56,617 bases of DNA, taken from a virus. Position 1 is the stretch's first letter; every line of letters starts with the position of its first letter. Positions 25,021 through 32,052 of the stretch are shown one piece after another. A program made the position numbers and the translations under genes. The notes under the pieces are model-generated. The model ran no database searches, was not told the DNA's origin, and worked only from the letters and a program-made list of their open reading frames with translations. The stretch is from the IMG/VR virus record IMGVR_UViG_3300039171_000040, positions 16,427 to 73,043 of that record. The stretch is one strand, 5' to 3'.

Positions 25021-25169
25021 GCTTAGAAAAGATGTTCTCGCTCAGGATAATGGCGAAAACTCTTCCGGCAAATTTTGTTCAACAATAGCAACATAACATG
25101 GTGAAAGACCAAACGCCTTATTTAATGGTGGATTAGAGGTGGTGTTGTGGCGGGACAACTTTTCTAAGC
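25021..25169 (+). ncRNA. Candidate structured RNA, about 150 nt
   Basis: A perfect 11-bp closing helix pairs GCTTAGAAAAG (25021-25031) with CTTTTCTAAGC (25159-25169), and the inner helix appears to continue with GTTCTC-type/GGGAC pairing. No convincing reading frame crosses the region. A late promoter box lies just upstream and a tRNA fragment just downstream. It does not match tmRNA, RNase P or 6S RNA features that I can recognise. It could be a T4 RNA C/D-like stable RNA or a remnant of one. Confidence 0.45.
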
Positions 25170-25180
25170 ATAGGAGATAT

Positions 25181-25201
25181 GCGGGGTTAGCTCAGTGGTA
25201 G
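25181..25201 (+). pseudogene. Truncated tRNA (5' third only)
   Basis: GCGGGGTTAGCTCAGTGGTAG is the acceptor 5' strand, D-stem and D-loop start of a tRNA. No anticodon arm, T arm (GGTTCGA) or 3' acceptor strand follows; the sequence passes straight into the next ORF. Confidence 0.65.
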
Positions 25202-25207
25202 TAAGAA

Positions 25208-25417
25208 ATGTCAACAAGAAGCAAACAAAAAGGATGGTTTAGACTTTTAAAACAGGTCAAAGAATCTGAAATGGAATTTCTTGAATACGGTGTAGAGAAA
25301 ATCCGTTGGGAATCTCACCACGACACACTGATTGATGCCATATTTTATGATCGTCAACCAAGAACAATCCAGAAGTCTTGGAAGACCCATAGAAAAACAC
25401 AATACAAACCCCTTTGA
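25208..25417 (+). CDS. Small basic protein, unknown
   Basis: 69 aa (MSTRSKQKGWFRLLKQVKES...). It begins 6 bases after the tRNA fragment without a clear Shine-Dalgarno, so the original 5' end may have been lost by recombination. Trp- and Lys-rich. An intrinsic terminator overlaps its last codons. Confidence 0.5.
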   Translation: MSTRSKQKGWFRLLKQVKESEMEFLEYGVEKIRWESHHDTLIDAIFYDRQPRTIQKSWKTHRKTQYKPL

Positions 25418-25428
25418 TGGGGTTTTTT
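25406..25428 (+). terminator. Intrinsic terminator
   Basis: AAACCCC / GGGGTTT stem with loop TTTGAT and a TTTTTT tract, overlapping the 3' end of the preceding ORF. Confidence 0.9.
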
Positions 25429-25442
25429 AGTTTGTGGTGATT

Positions 25443-25450
25443 GATAAATA
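25443..25450 (+). promoter_or_regulatory. Probable late promoter (GATAAATA)
   Basis: Seven of eight match to TATAAATA, 30 bases upstream of the ADP-ribosyltransferase-like gene and directly after a terminator. Confidence 0.5.
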
Positions 25451-25480
25451 GATACATAACACAAACGATAAGGTTTCTTT

Positions 25481-26356
25481 ATGATTCCATTCTCAAAATT
25501 CATCAACGAGGTCAAGATCATTGGCCGTGGCGCTCCTAAGCAGCCGTTGAAAGACTCTGATACGATCAGGGTATACCATGGGGCATCTGATATTGAAACC
25601 ATCGTCAAAGCCCTTACATACGGTCTGAGTGGCGACAGAAAAGCACCTAGACGCTACTCTTATGAAAATAACAACAATCCAACAGGTCTGTTCGTAAGTC
25701 CTGATTTGGATGTGTCAAAAGAGTTTGGTGATTACATTCTAGAATTCCATACCCGCGTGTCTGACTTGATAGCTCCTATTTGGCCCGGAGGTTCATTCAC
25801 GGTTCAAGGTGGAATGGCACAGAGTTTTTCTGACGAAGATGAAAGAACAGTTGAACGAGCCGCACAAAAAGCCCGAATCACAAAAGACGCATCCGAACAC
25901 ATTCTCAAAAGTGAAAGCCCTGACGTTGCGTACTGGTTAATGGACACAGGCGAAACACAGGCATTATTCACTGGAAATCTGAACAAGAACTCTGTAAGAG
26001 CAGTGTGGGTGAGTACAAACCCCGAAAGAATCAATCAACCGTACAAAAGAATGAAGCCAAAAGAGTTCATGAAACAATTTAATACGACTGGTATTGATAA
26101 TCGGTTTGGATCAAAGTTTGGGCCTGATAACATACAAGCAAAACAGATGAGGGATGTGAAAAATAGACTGGTTGAGCCTAGAGAAAACATTACACTGGAT
26201 ATTCTTGTTAGTCGGTATGTTGAAAAGTTTTCTCATATGACTCGTGACGGAATTATTGACATTCTCAGAAAAAGTCCTGACTATATTGATCGCGCTGTCT
26301 GGAACCAAAAACAAGTGAATCAGGTTCAGAAAGACTTGCAATCACTCAAAAAATAA
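25481..26356 (+). CDS. Head-targeted ADP-ribosyltransferase-like protein
   Basis: 291 aa. The N-terminus MIPFSKFINE-V matches the T4 capsid-targeting pattern (compare MKTYQEFIAE-A) with a gp21-type I-N-E site at residue 10. The next domain resembles a PARP/ART fold: 'DTIRVYHGASDIE' (H33-G34), a Tyr-rich turn and 'GLFVSPDLDVSKEFGDYILE'. In this fold His, Tyr and a late Glu/Gln bind NAD. T4 packs the ADP-ribosyltransferase Alt in its head, which makes this a functional analogue candidate. The C-terminal 100 residues are helical and of unknown role. ART assignment is by motif only. Confidence 0.6.
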   Translation: MIPFSKFINEVKIIGRGAPKQPLKDSDTIRVYHGASDIETIVKALTYGLSGDRKAPRRYSYENNNNPTGLFVSPDLDVSKEFGDYILEFHTRVSDLIAPIWPGGSFTVQGGMAQSFSDEDERTVERAAQKARITKDASEHILKSESPDVAYWLMDTGETQALFTGNLNKNSVRAVWVSTNPERINQPYKRMKPKEFMKQFNTTGIDNRFGSKFGPDNIQAKQMRDVKNRLVEPRENITLDILVSRYVEKFSHMTRDGIIDILRKSPDYIDRAVWNQKQVNQVQKDLQSLKK

Positions 26357-26367
26357 AGAGAATTATA

Positions 26368-27957
26368 ATGCTACCATTCGCAAAATATTTTTACGATACA
26401 CAACTAGATGAAGCTAGAAAAAATGCAGCACAGCCATCACAAAAGAGAATGGATGCTATAGAAACACTTGCTCAGTACGCTAAAGATAAAGACGTACACA
26501 TTACATATACAATATTGGATAAAGTGGGTATAAATCCAAAATCAAAATTTCCTGATACACCATTAGCAGTATTCACATACCCACTAGCTCAGGTATGGAA
26601 AGACTTAAAATCTCATGGCATAACCAACGTACCATTTGCCGCAGGGCGGGCAAACTATGTTTATGTGTTAAGAGAAAAAGGTAGAAGTGTAGATGTTTCA
26701 GATTACAAATTATCCAATTTGAAATCCGATTTGAAATCTTTAGAAAAAATGTGGGGTGAAGAATCATACAACGAAATTATAACTGGTCACGAAAGTTCGC
26801 TTTCTGATATGGGTGTTGGTGATAGACAACACCAAAAACGAATAAAAGATAAACCATTTGGTTATCTGAAAGAACTATTATATAGGTATGGTGATTATAT
26901 TAGTTCTTCAAAAGCTTCTTCTTATATGGCAACCGCACTAATAAAACTTGGTTATACGATAATTACAGATAAGAAAGGAACAGGACAGATTCACCCTTCT
27001 GAACCCATGCAAGCCTTTTTCTTGAAATCTAGCTCTTATGATGTTATTGATAAGATTGATTTGAAATATGGTGATAAGTCTGTGGCGAGTGTTAGAGATA
27101 TTAGAACAATGCTTAAAGCAGGTGATACATTATCTGATGCCGATTTGTTGGATGCTATATCACAAGAACCGCGATTATTAAAATATGTGAAAAATCCTAG
27201 TGATGATTTGATCATACACGCCTATAATACAAACCTTGGGGAATGGTTTGCACCAAAGAACCCGTATAAGGATATGACAGACCATGATCATGACAGACCA
27301 TCTCGTGGTATGGTGAAAGGATTTTCTGCCATAATGTCATTATCAAAAATCAGTGATCGTGTGTTTTCTTACATAGCTGCCAAAAATTTTGGTGATATAG
27401 TAAGATGGTCATTAATCAAAGAAAAAAGTCTCACACCAAAAAAACTTAATATTGTGATGGATGCTATTGATGAAAATATAATGGAAAATATTAAAATTAA
27501 TTACTTAGTTGCTCTCATTAAAAAGACTCGGGGCGTAAGTGATTCTGATATGGACAAGTATATTGAAAAATTCCCGAACTTAGAATTTAAAGTTAGAAGT
27601 GACAAAGAGATAGAGAAAAAAATGCGTGATTCTATAATGAATGCTGAATACACTTTTCGATTATACGATGGGAGTTATCCATACAATGAAGTGTATTTTG
27701 ATGCCTTGGCCGATAGAATTGAAAGTATAAAAAATTCATCTTTGCAAAATACCGAATTGAGTAAATTTGCTAGTAAAATTAAGGATACTAAAGGCTTTCC
27801 AAAACCACCAAAGCAGGTCAGCCAAAGAATGATAAAGATTCTTCTTGCCTATCACGAAGAAAAGAAAGATAACAAATTTTATACTGATATGAACGGCCCT
27901 AGAAGTACCCAAAGCGAATTAGAAGTTTTTGGATATAAAGGTGTTGCAATCGGATGA
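26368..27957 (+). CDS. Large head-targeted protein, unknown activity
   Basis: 529 aa. N-terminus MLPFAKYFYDTQLDE-A fits the targeting pattern with a slightly later L-D-E cleavage site (residue 15). Around residues 85-125 'YPLAQVWKDLKSHGITNVPF' and 'RANYVYVLREKGRSVDVSDY' resemble a domain seen in large phage proteins of unknown function. The rest is helical and Lys-rich, with no catalytic motif I can name. It starts 11 bases after the previous gene, so it is co-transcribed. Injected effector is the inferred role. Confidence 0.6.
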   Translation: MLPFAKYFYDTQLDEARKNAAQPSQKRMDAIETLAQYAKDKDVHITYTILDKVGINPKSKFPDTPLAVFTYPLAQVWKDLKSHGITNVPFAAGRANYVYVLREKGRSVDVSDYKLSNLKSDLKSLEKMWGEESYNEIITGHESSLSDMGVGDRQHQKRIKDKPFGYLKELLYRYGDYISSSKASSYMATALIKLGYTIITDKKGTGQIHPSEPMQAFFLKSSSYDVIDKIDLKYGDKSVASVRDIRTMLKAGDTLSDADLLDAISQEPRLLKYVKNPSDDLIIHAYNTNLGEWFAPKNPYKDMTDHDHDRPSRGMVKGFSAIMSLSKISDRVFSYIAAKNFGDIVRWSLIKEKSLTPKKLNIVMDAIDENIMENIKINYLVALIKKTRGVSDSDMDKYIEKFPNLEFKVRSDKEIEKKMRDSIMNAEYTFRLYDGSYPYNEVYFDALADRIESIKNSSLQNTELSKFASKIKDTKGFPKPPKQVSQRMIKILLAYHEEKKDNKFYTDMNGPRSTQSELEVFGYKGVAIG

Positions 27958-27971
27958 ATAATCTGTATAAT
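27944..27971 (+). promoter_or_regulatory. Sigma70-type promoter
   Basis: TTGCAA, 16-base spacer, TATAAT (27966-27971), at the end of the 529-aa gene and 26 bases before the next ATG. Confidence 0.6.
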
Positions 27972-27997
27972 TAGAATAAATCAAAAAGAGAATTATC

Positions 27998-28291
27998 ATG
28001 AAGCCATTTACACAATACATTCAAGAAAAAGTTGCACTGTATCACAGCTTTTACCGTGATGCCGTTCAAGCCGCTCTAGACGATGCAACAGCCAAAGGCT
28101 GGACATGGGATGATCAGAATGAAATGATCATGGCTACAAGCAACCACAAACCCTCTGTTGGCAAAACTACAAGCTGGACAATGCCTGTGTACAAAGAAAA
28201 GAATGGTAGAACAACAGAGGCATTGTTATCAGTTCAAATCTATGGAATGGATAACAACAAGTATGAACTCAACCATTACATTAGTCGATAG
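27998..28291 (+). CDS. Small head-targeted protein
   Basis: 97 aa. N-terminus MKPFTQYIQE-K fits the targeting pattern with I-Q-E at residue 10. The mature part (AVQAALDDATAKGWTWDDQN, then SVGKTTSWTMPVYKEKNGRT) looks like a short alpha/beta domain found as a stand-alone hypothetical protein in other phages. Possibly an internal protein like T4 IPI. Ends before a terminator/promoter element. Confidence 0.6.
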   Translation: MKPFTQYIQEKVALYHSFYRDAVQAALDDATAKGWTWDDQNEMIMATSNHKPSVGKTTSWTMPVYKEKNGRTTEALLSVQIYGMDNNKYELNHYISR

Positions 28292-28307
28292 AAAATAATT
28301 TCACACA

Positions 28308-28340
28308 GGGCTTGCAAAAGCCCTTTTTTATTGCTAAGAT
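28308..28340 (+). promoter_or_regulatory. Fused terminator-promoter (copy 1)
   Basis: Hairpin GGGCTT-GCAA-AAGCCC with TTTTTT forms a terminator. The hexamer TTGCAA (28312-28317) spans its loop and lies exactly 17 bases before TAAGAT (28335-28340), giving a promoter for the next gene. Confidence 0.75.
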
Positions 28341-28382
28341 GGTTGTGTTGAATGAGGAAACAACCAATTAGGAGATTAGATC

Positions 28383-28841
28383 ATGGATAACACCAAGATG
28401 CTTGCAGAAACACTTGCTTCCGACATCGAAGTTGTTTTGAGAAAGAACTTCCCCAACGGGTACATTCGTGCCTTCTATTCAAACAACCTTGCTCCTGTCG
28501 TGTTCGTTAGCTTCGGTTTGATCGAAGACATCAATGATGTGGCTAACAAGATTCGTCACAACGATCCACTGATTCACTCTTTTTGTGTTCACATCAACGG
28601 CGAAGACAGCTACGAAGCAAGCTCTTCCATGAGTGGTCTTAGCGTTAACCCAGAGGCTGGTTCTTATATGGCAATGGGTAACATCAAAACCCCATTCCGC
28701 AAGACCACAGGTGACTCTAAGAAGATCGTAAAAGCATTCACACGGTTTGCTTCTCGTGTTGCCAAGATCGTTGAAGATAACAAAGCTGACATCTACGGTG
28801 TTGAAAGGATTGACCCAAAATACTTAGAAGTTATTTTGTAA
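28383..28841 (+). CDS. Early protein, unknown
   Basis: 152 aa after TTAGGAGATTAGATC. 'NGYIRAFYSNNLAPVVFVSF' and a long polar middle; no motif recognised. G/C-ending codons are more frequent than in its neighbours, suggesting high expression. It is the first gene of the unit started by the fused element. Confidence 0.65.
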   Translation: MDNTKMLAETLASDIEVVLRKNFPNGYIRAFYSNNLAPVVFVSFGLIEDINDVANKIRHNDPLIHSFCVHINGEDSYEASSSMSGLSVNPEAGSYMAMGNIKTPFRKTTGDSKKIVKAFTRFASRVAKIVEDNKADIYGVERIDPKYLEVIL

Positions 28842-28848
28842 ATAGTTC

Positions 28849-28893
28849 TTGCACAAAATCCCTTGGTATGAAATAATACGTTCGTACTAAGGG
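28849..28893 (+). promoter_or_regulatory. Early promoter with inverted repeat around -10
   Basis: TTGCAC, 17-base spacer, AATAAT (28872-28877). Arms CCCTTGGTA (28860-28868) and TACTAAGGG (28885-28893) with one G-T pair. Confidence 0.8.
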
Positions 28894-28918
28894 ATTGACC
28901 ACTTACTAGGAGATTTTC

Positions 28919-29125
28919 ATGAACAAGACCACGATGTTTTTAGAAACCATTTCAAAGACTGCTAAAAATCTGATTCTTGACAACATTGCTAATCATTACG
29001 GTATTAGCCGCGATGAAGCATTTGAAGAAGTTGTTGATGATGAAGCAGAACATTTGTTAGAGTATGTAACTGGTGTCGAGCGTAACGCGACTTTGATTCT
29101 GATGAAAAAATATGGGTACGCATAA
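28919..29125 (+). CDS. Small early protein, helical
   Basis: 68 aa, MNKTTMFLETISKTAKNLIL..., ending in VTGVERNATLILMKKYGYA. Helical with an acidic centre; resembles small conserved early proteins of other phages but no function known to me. Confidence 0.6.
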   Translation: MNKTTMFLETISKTAKNLILDNIANHYGISRDEAFEEVVDDEAEHLLEYVTGVERNATLILMKKYGYA

Positions 29126-29148
29126 CATGATCAATTTCTCTAAAGTAG

Positions 29149-29177
29149 TAGACACACCCAGTCAGTTGTGACATAAT
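29149..29177 (+). promoter_or_regulatory. Early promoter (no clear inverted repeat)
   Basis: TAGACA, 17-base spacer, CATAAT (29172-29177). The flanking arms seen in related promoters are not preserved here. Confidence 0.6.
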
Positions 29178-29234
29178 ATCTGTGTTGAGTAAGGGGGGAC
29201 TTCCCCAAAATTGAAAACCAAAAGGTAATATATT

Positions 29235-29378
29235 ATGAAAATGTTCTTTGACGCACGTTCAGCCGCACGTAACTTCAAAAAATCTTCTGTTAACGCTGTA
29301 AAAGTTGTTGACAGCAAATCAAACCCAAGCGCAAAAGGCAGCCGGTGGGCTGTAGTTTCTCCCAACCGAAAAGCCTAA
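29235..29378 (+). CDS. Small basic early protein
   Basis: 47 aa, MKMFFDARSAARNFKKSS... Arg/Lys-rich, ends WAVVSPNRKA, preceded by AAAGGTAATATATT. The composition suggests RNA or DNA binding. Too short to place in a family. Confidence 0.65.
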   Translation: MKMFFDARSAARNFKKSSVNAVKVVDSKSNPSAKGSRWAVVSPNRKA

Positions 29379-29402
29379 CATCTAAATAGTTAGTATACAC
29401 TG

Positions 29403-29428
29403 AAAAGGCCATTCATTTGGCCTTTTTT
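29403..29428 (+). terminator. Intrinsic terminator
   Basis: AAAAGGCC / GGCCTTTT stem, loop ATTCATTT, T-tract to 29428. Confidence 0.9.
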
Positions 29429-29444
29429 CTTATCGGGAACACTC

Positions 29445-30035
29445 ATGACAATCAGCAAAGATTTAGCTTCAAGGTTAGCTAAGTACAATAAACCAACAGA
29501 GAAAAACTACATCAACAAAACAGGGTTCTGGATTTCTCCAAAAGGAAAGATAACAGACACCAACAACAAGAATCATATTGATCAGATTATATCCTCACCC
29601 ACCAGTTTTAATATTAGTTCTAGTTACATCAAATCCGAACACGAAAAATACGGTGAGCGAATTGGTAAAGAAGGGGATGCTCGTGATAATATCATGACAA
29701 AGGTGTTGCAAGATGGCTGGATTCGTGTTAGGGCGCGTAGAAACTTTATCTCTGTTCAAGTCTGGGAATTCTCACGCAAGACGATTAAGAATTTGGAAGA
29801 CTTTGCTACACAGGGGCTAGAGTCTGGCTTTTCCGGTGAGTTTATACAGCCTAACGAGATGTTCAAGGTGTCTTCACTCAGCAATGGTAGAGCAAGGCAG
29901 GTTGAAGTTGAAAGCCTCGCTAAAGGGGGTCTGGTTGAGTCGTGTGAGTTCGATACATATTCAGGGTTCTTGATTGAAGAGTCCATGCCTACATTAAAAG
30001 AATTCATAAATAACAAGAAAAACGAACTAAAATAA
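29445..30035 (+). CDS. Protein of unknown function in the packaged-protein block
   Basis: 196 aa. It lacks the N-terminal targeting pattern but lies between such genes and ends in 'MPTLKEFINNKKNELK', which looks like the same signal at the C-terminus. 'EKYGERIGKEGDARDNIMTK' and 'IRVRARRNFISVQVWEFSRK' show a basic mid-region. A weak late-like box TCTAAATA (29381-29388) is upstream. Function unknown. Confidence 0.6.
   Translation: MTISKDLASRLAKYNKPTEKNYINKTGFWISPKGKITDTNNKNHIDQIISSPTSFNISSSYIKSEHEKYGERIGKEGDARDNIMTKVLQDGWIRVRARRNFISVQVWEFSRKTIKNLEDFATQGLESGFSGEFIQPNEMFKVSSLSNGRARQVEVESLAKGGLVESCEFDTYSGFLIEESMPTLKEFINNKKNELK
30005..30012 (+). promoter_or_regulatory. Probable late promoter (CATAAATA)
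   Basis: Seven of eight match to the late box, 38 bases upstream of the P-loop kinase gene, inside the end of the preceding ORF. Confidence 0.45.
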
Positions 30036-30050
30036 AATGGGTATAAAAAC

Positions 30051-30890
30051 ATGAAAAAGTTTACTGAATTTACAAATGAATTGATCAGTGAAAAGCTGAT
30101 CACATTTGGCGGAAGGGCTTATCCAAAGTTTGGACAAGTGGTTATTTTGGCAGGCGGAGCAGGTAGCGGGAAAGGCTTCGTACTTGAAAAGCTTCTGGGT
30201 ATTGAGGGAGCTGTATTGGATGTTGACGCACTCAAGAAATTGGTAATGGGTTCTAAGGAAATGTCTAAGCGCATTAAAGATGAAACTGGACAGGACATTA
30301 AAAATTTCGATTTGAAAAAATCAGAGAACGTGTCTAAGTTGCATGAGCTTCTGTCTGATGTGTATGGCATTACCAAGGCAAACGAACGTAGAATTTTTAC
30401 GGGTGCGCTTGCTGCCCCTGCTGATCGCAAACCCAACATTATCTTTGACGTAACTCTAAAAGATATGAGAAAGCTGGAAAAACTTACAAGGAATGCTCTT
30501 GAGCTTGGTTATCAAAAAGAAAACATTCATCTTGTATGGGTGATCAATGACGTTGCTATTGCCATGGAACAGAATACTGGCCGTGACAGAGTTGTACCAG
30601 AAGAGATTCTTCTATCTACTCATGAAGGCGCAAGCCTTACAATGCGTAAACTGGTTGATACAGATTCAAAAATTTCTAAGTATCTGGATGGTGATATCTG
30701 GTTTTCGTTTAATAAAGTGGGTGTTGATACAGAGTTGTCAAAATCTAAACAAGGTGGTTCTTATATTTCTGATGCTAACTACATTCAGATTAAAAAGAAA
30801 GGCCAAAAACCAATGAATTTGTTGGATATTGGTGATAGACTACTTTTGAAAATACAATTCTACACACCACAAACAAAAGCATGGAACTAA
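30051..30890 (+). CDS. Head-targeted P-loop kinase (zeta-toxin-like)
   Basis: 279 aa. N-terminus MKKFTEFTNE-L fits the capsid-targeting pattern (N-E at residue 10, though position 8 is Thr). A Walker A loop 'VVILAGGAGSGKGFVLEK' follows at residues 30-47, then 'GAVLDVDALKKLVMG' (possible substrate Asp), 'RKPNIIFDVTLKDMRKLEKL' and an Arg-bearing lid 'QNTGRDRVVPEEI'. The layout resembles zeta-toxin/polynucleotide-kinase-type phosphotransferases. Its substrate is unknown. If packaged, it would act on the host at once after injection. A HAD phosphatase gene follows but from its own promoter. Confidence 0.65.
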   Translation: MKKFTEFTNELISEKLITFGGRAYPKFGQVVILAGGAGSGKGFVLEKLLGIEGAVLDVDALKKLVMGSKEMSKRIKDETGQDIKNFDLKKSENVSKLHELLSDVYGITKANERRIFTGALAAPADRKPNIIFDVTLKDMRKLEKLTRNALELGYQKENIHLVWVINDVAIAMEQNTGRDRVVPEEILLSTHEGASLTMRKLVDTDSKISKYLDGDIWFSFNKVGVDTELSKSKQGGSYISDANYIQIKKKGQKPMNLLDIGDRLLLKIQFYTPQTKAWN

Positions 30891-30900
30891 AAAATATCCT

Positions 30901-30931
30901 TTGACAGATGGGCACCCGAAGGTGCTATACT
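30901..30931 (+). promoter_or_regulatory. Early promoter with palindromic spacer
   Basis: TTGACA (30901-30906) and TATACT (30926-30931) are 19 bases apart; the spacer holds GCACC-CGAA-GGTGC, a perfect 5-bp palindrome that could be an operator or shorten the spacer as a hairpin. Confidence 0.6.
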
Positions 30932-30971
30932 GTTGTTCTGATGAGAGATTAACCAACCAAGAGGAATTATT

Positions 30972-31451
30972 TTGAAAATCTACTTCGACATGGATGGGGT
31001 TATTGCTGATTGGGTCGCAGGATTCAATGCAACCTTTCCCATTTCCTACGATGTCTTTAACGCATTGCCTCGTGATCGGTATGATGCATATAAAAACCTG
31101 ATCCAAAACACCCCAAACTTTTTTTATGACTTGCCCGCTTTCTCTAAAACTGTTTCTATTTTGAAGAAATTGATTGCTGATGGCTATGACGTTGAAATCA
31201 TGACCAGCGCAGGAACCAACAATACCGCTAAAATCGTCAAGCAAAAGAAAAATTGGTTGAAGAAAAACGGAATCAATGCCCCGTTCAATTTCACCACCAC
31301 CAGCAAAGACAAAGCAAAATTTGCGAGTCCAGACACTGTGTTGATTGATGATCGAGAAAAAAGCACCAAACCCTTCAAAGCCGCAGGTGGTAACATCATT
31401 CTTCACACTGATGGTAATAACCTGATGAAAGAACTTAAAAAATACCTGTAA
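30972..31451 (+). CDS. HAD-superfamily 5'-nucleotidase-like phosphatase
   Basis: 159 aa with a TTG start, required because the first beta strand and nucleophile motif begin at once (MKIYFDMDGVIADWVAGF). Other HAD motifs: 'VEIMTSAGTNN' (motif II Thr/Ser), Lys in 'KQKKNWLKKNGI', and 'TVLIDDREKS' (motif IV DD). The set matches 5'(3')-deoxyribonucleotidase-like enzymes common in T4-like phages. Probably removes phosphate from nucleotides or RNA/DNA ends. Confidence 0.82.
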   Translation: MKIYFDMDGVIADWVAGFNATFPISYDVFNALPRDRYDAYKNLIQNTPNFFYDLPAFSKTVSILKKLIADGYDVEIMTSAGTNNTAKIVKQKKNWLKKNGINAPFNFTTTSKDKAKFASPDTVLIDDREKSTKPFKAAGGNIILHTDGNNLMKELKKYL

Positions 31452-31456
31452 ATTGA

Positions 31457-31485
31457 TTTACTATCATTGTCTATTATGAGATAAT
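31457..31485 (+). promoter_or_regulatory. Early promoter
   Basis: TTTACT, 17-base spacer ending TATGA, GATAAT (31480-31485). The spacer end matches the inverted-repeat promoter family, but arms are not evident. Confidence 0.55.
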
Positions 31486-31532
31486 GAGTACGTAAGAGAA
31501 ATAAACTACTTAGATTGATGAGATGCTATATT

Positions 31533-32042
31533 ATGAAAAAATTACTCGCTATTACTTTACTCGTTTCTGCATTTTCCGCACCAACCCTAGCCGAAAATAT
31601 ATTCACACCAGATAACTTAGATGATTGGACCTATTCAATCTCATACAACTTTTACACCTCACACTACCTTAGTGATGGTTATATTGATGAGGATGATGGT
31701 AAATTTGTTGAGTGGAATGAAACCAACAATCTTTTTGGTTTTCGTGTTAATGTAAATGAAAATATTGGCTACTTCATTGCCACTGGTAAAAACAGTTTCT
31801 ATGAAACATCGGTTATGAGTGGGATTGAATTTTCAACCGCTCATGAAATTATTGAATATGGATTTGATGCTGGACTTGCCACTGGATACGAGAAATTTGT
31901 GTCTTTTGAAGTTCTTCCTTTTGTAAATCCTTTTGTAAAACTTAACCTAAAACTAACAGATAAATTGACTGCCTCTGTGAGAGTTGGTAATATGAACTTT
32001 ATGGCTACAAACGCCTTCTTTGAACTTAAAATGGGATTCTAA
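31533..32042 (+). CDS. Secreted outer-membrane beta-barrel protein
   Basis: 169 aa from ATG 31533. Clear Sec signal peptide MKKLLAITLLVSAFSAPTLA with a cleavage site after ALA-type residues. The mature part alternates polar and hydrophobic residues as in an eight-stranded barrel (GFRVNVNENIGYFIATG, YGFDAGLATGYEKFVSFEVL) and ends in Phe (FFELKMGF), the usual outer-membrane assembly signal. Encoded just upstream of rIIA under an early-type promoter. Likely role: masking or remodelling the host surface to exclude other phages; a PagP-like enzyme is possible but its catalytic residues are not evident. Confidence 0.7.
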   Translation: MKKLLAITLLVSAFSAPTLAENIFTPDNLDDWTYSISYNFYTSHYLSDGYIDEDDGKFVEWNETNNLFGFRVNVNENIGYFIATGKNSFYETSVMSGIEFSTAHEIIEYGFDAGLATGYEKFVSFEVLPFVNPFVKLNLKLTDKLTASVRVGNMNFMATNAFFELKMGF

Positions 32043-32052
32043 AGGATCAGAA

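Noticed and set aside
25021-25169. tmRNA or RNase P RNA
   Set aside because: No tRNA-like ends, tag frame or conserved P4-type core could be recognised.
30051-31451. Split polynucleotide kinase-phosphatase like T4 Pnk
   Set aside because: Kinase and HAD phosphatase are adjacent, but the kinase carries a packaging signal and the phosphatase has its own early promoter; the motifs fit zeta-like kinase and 5'-nucleotidase better.
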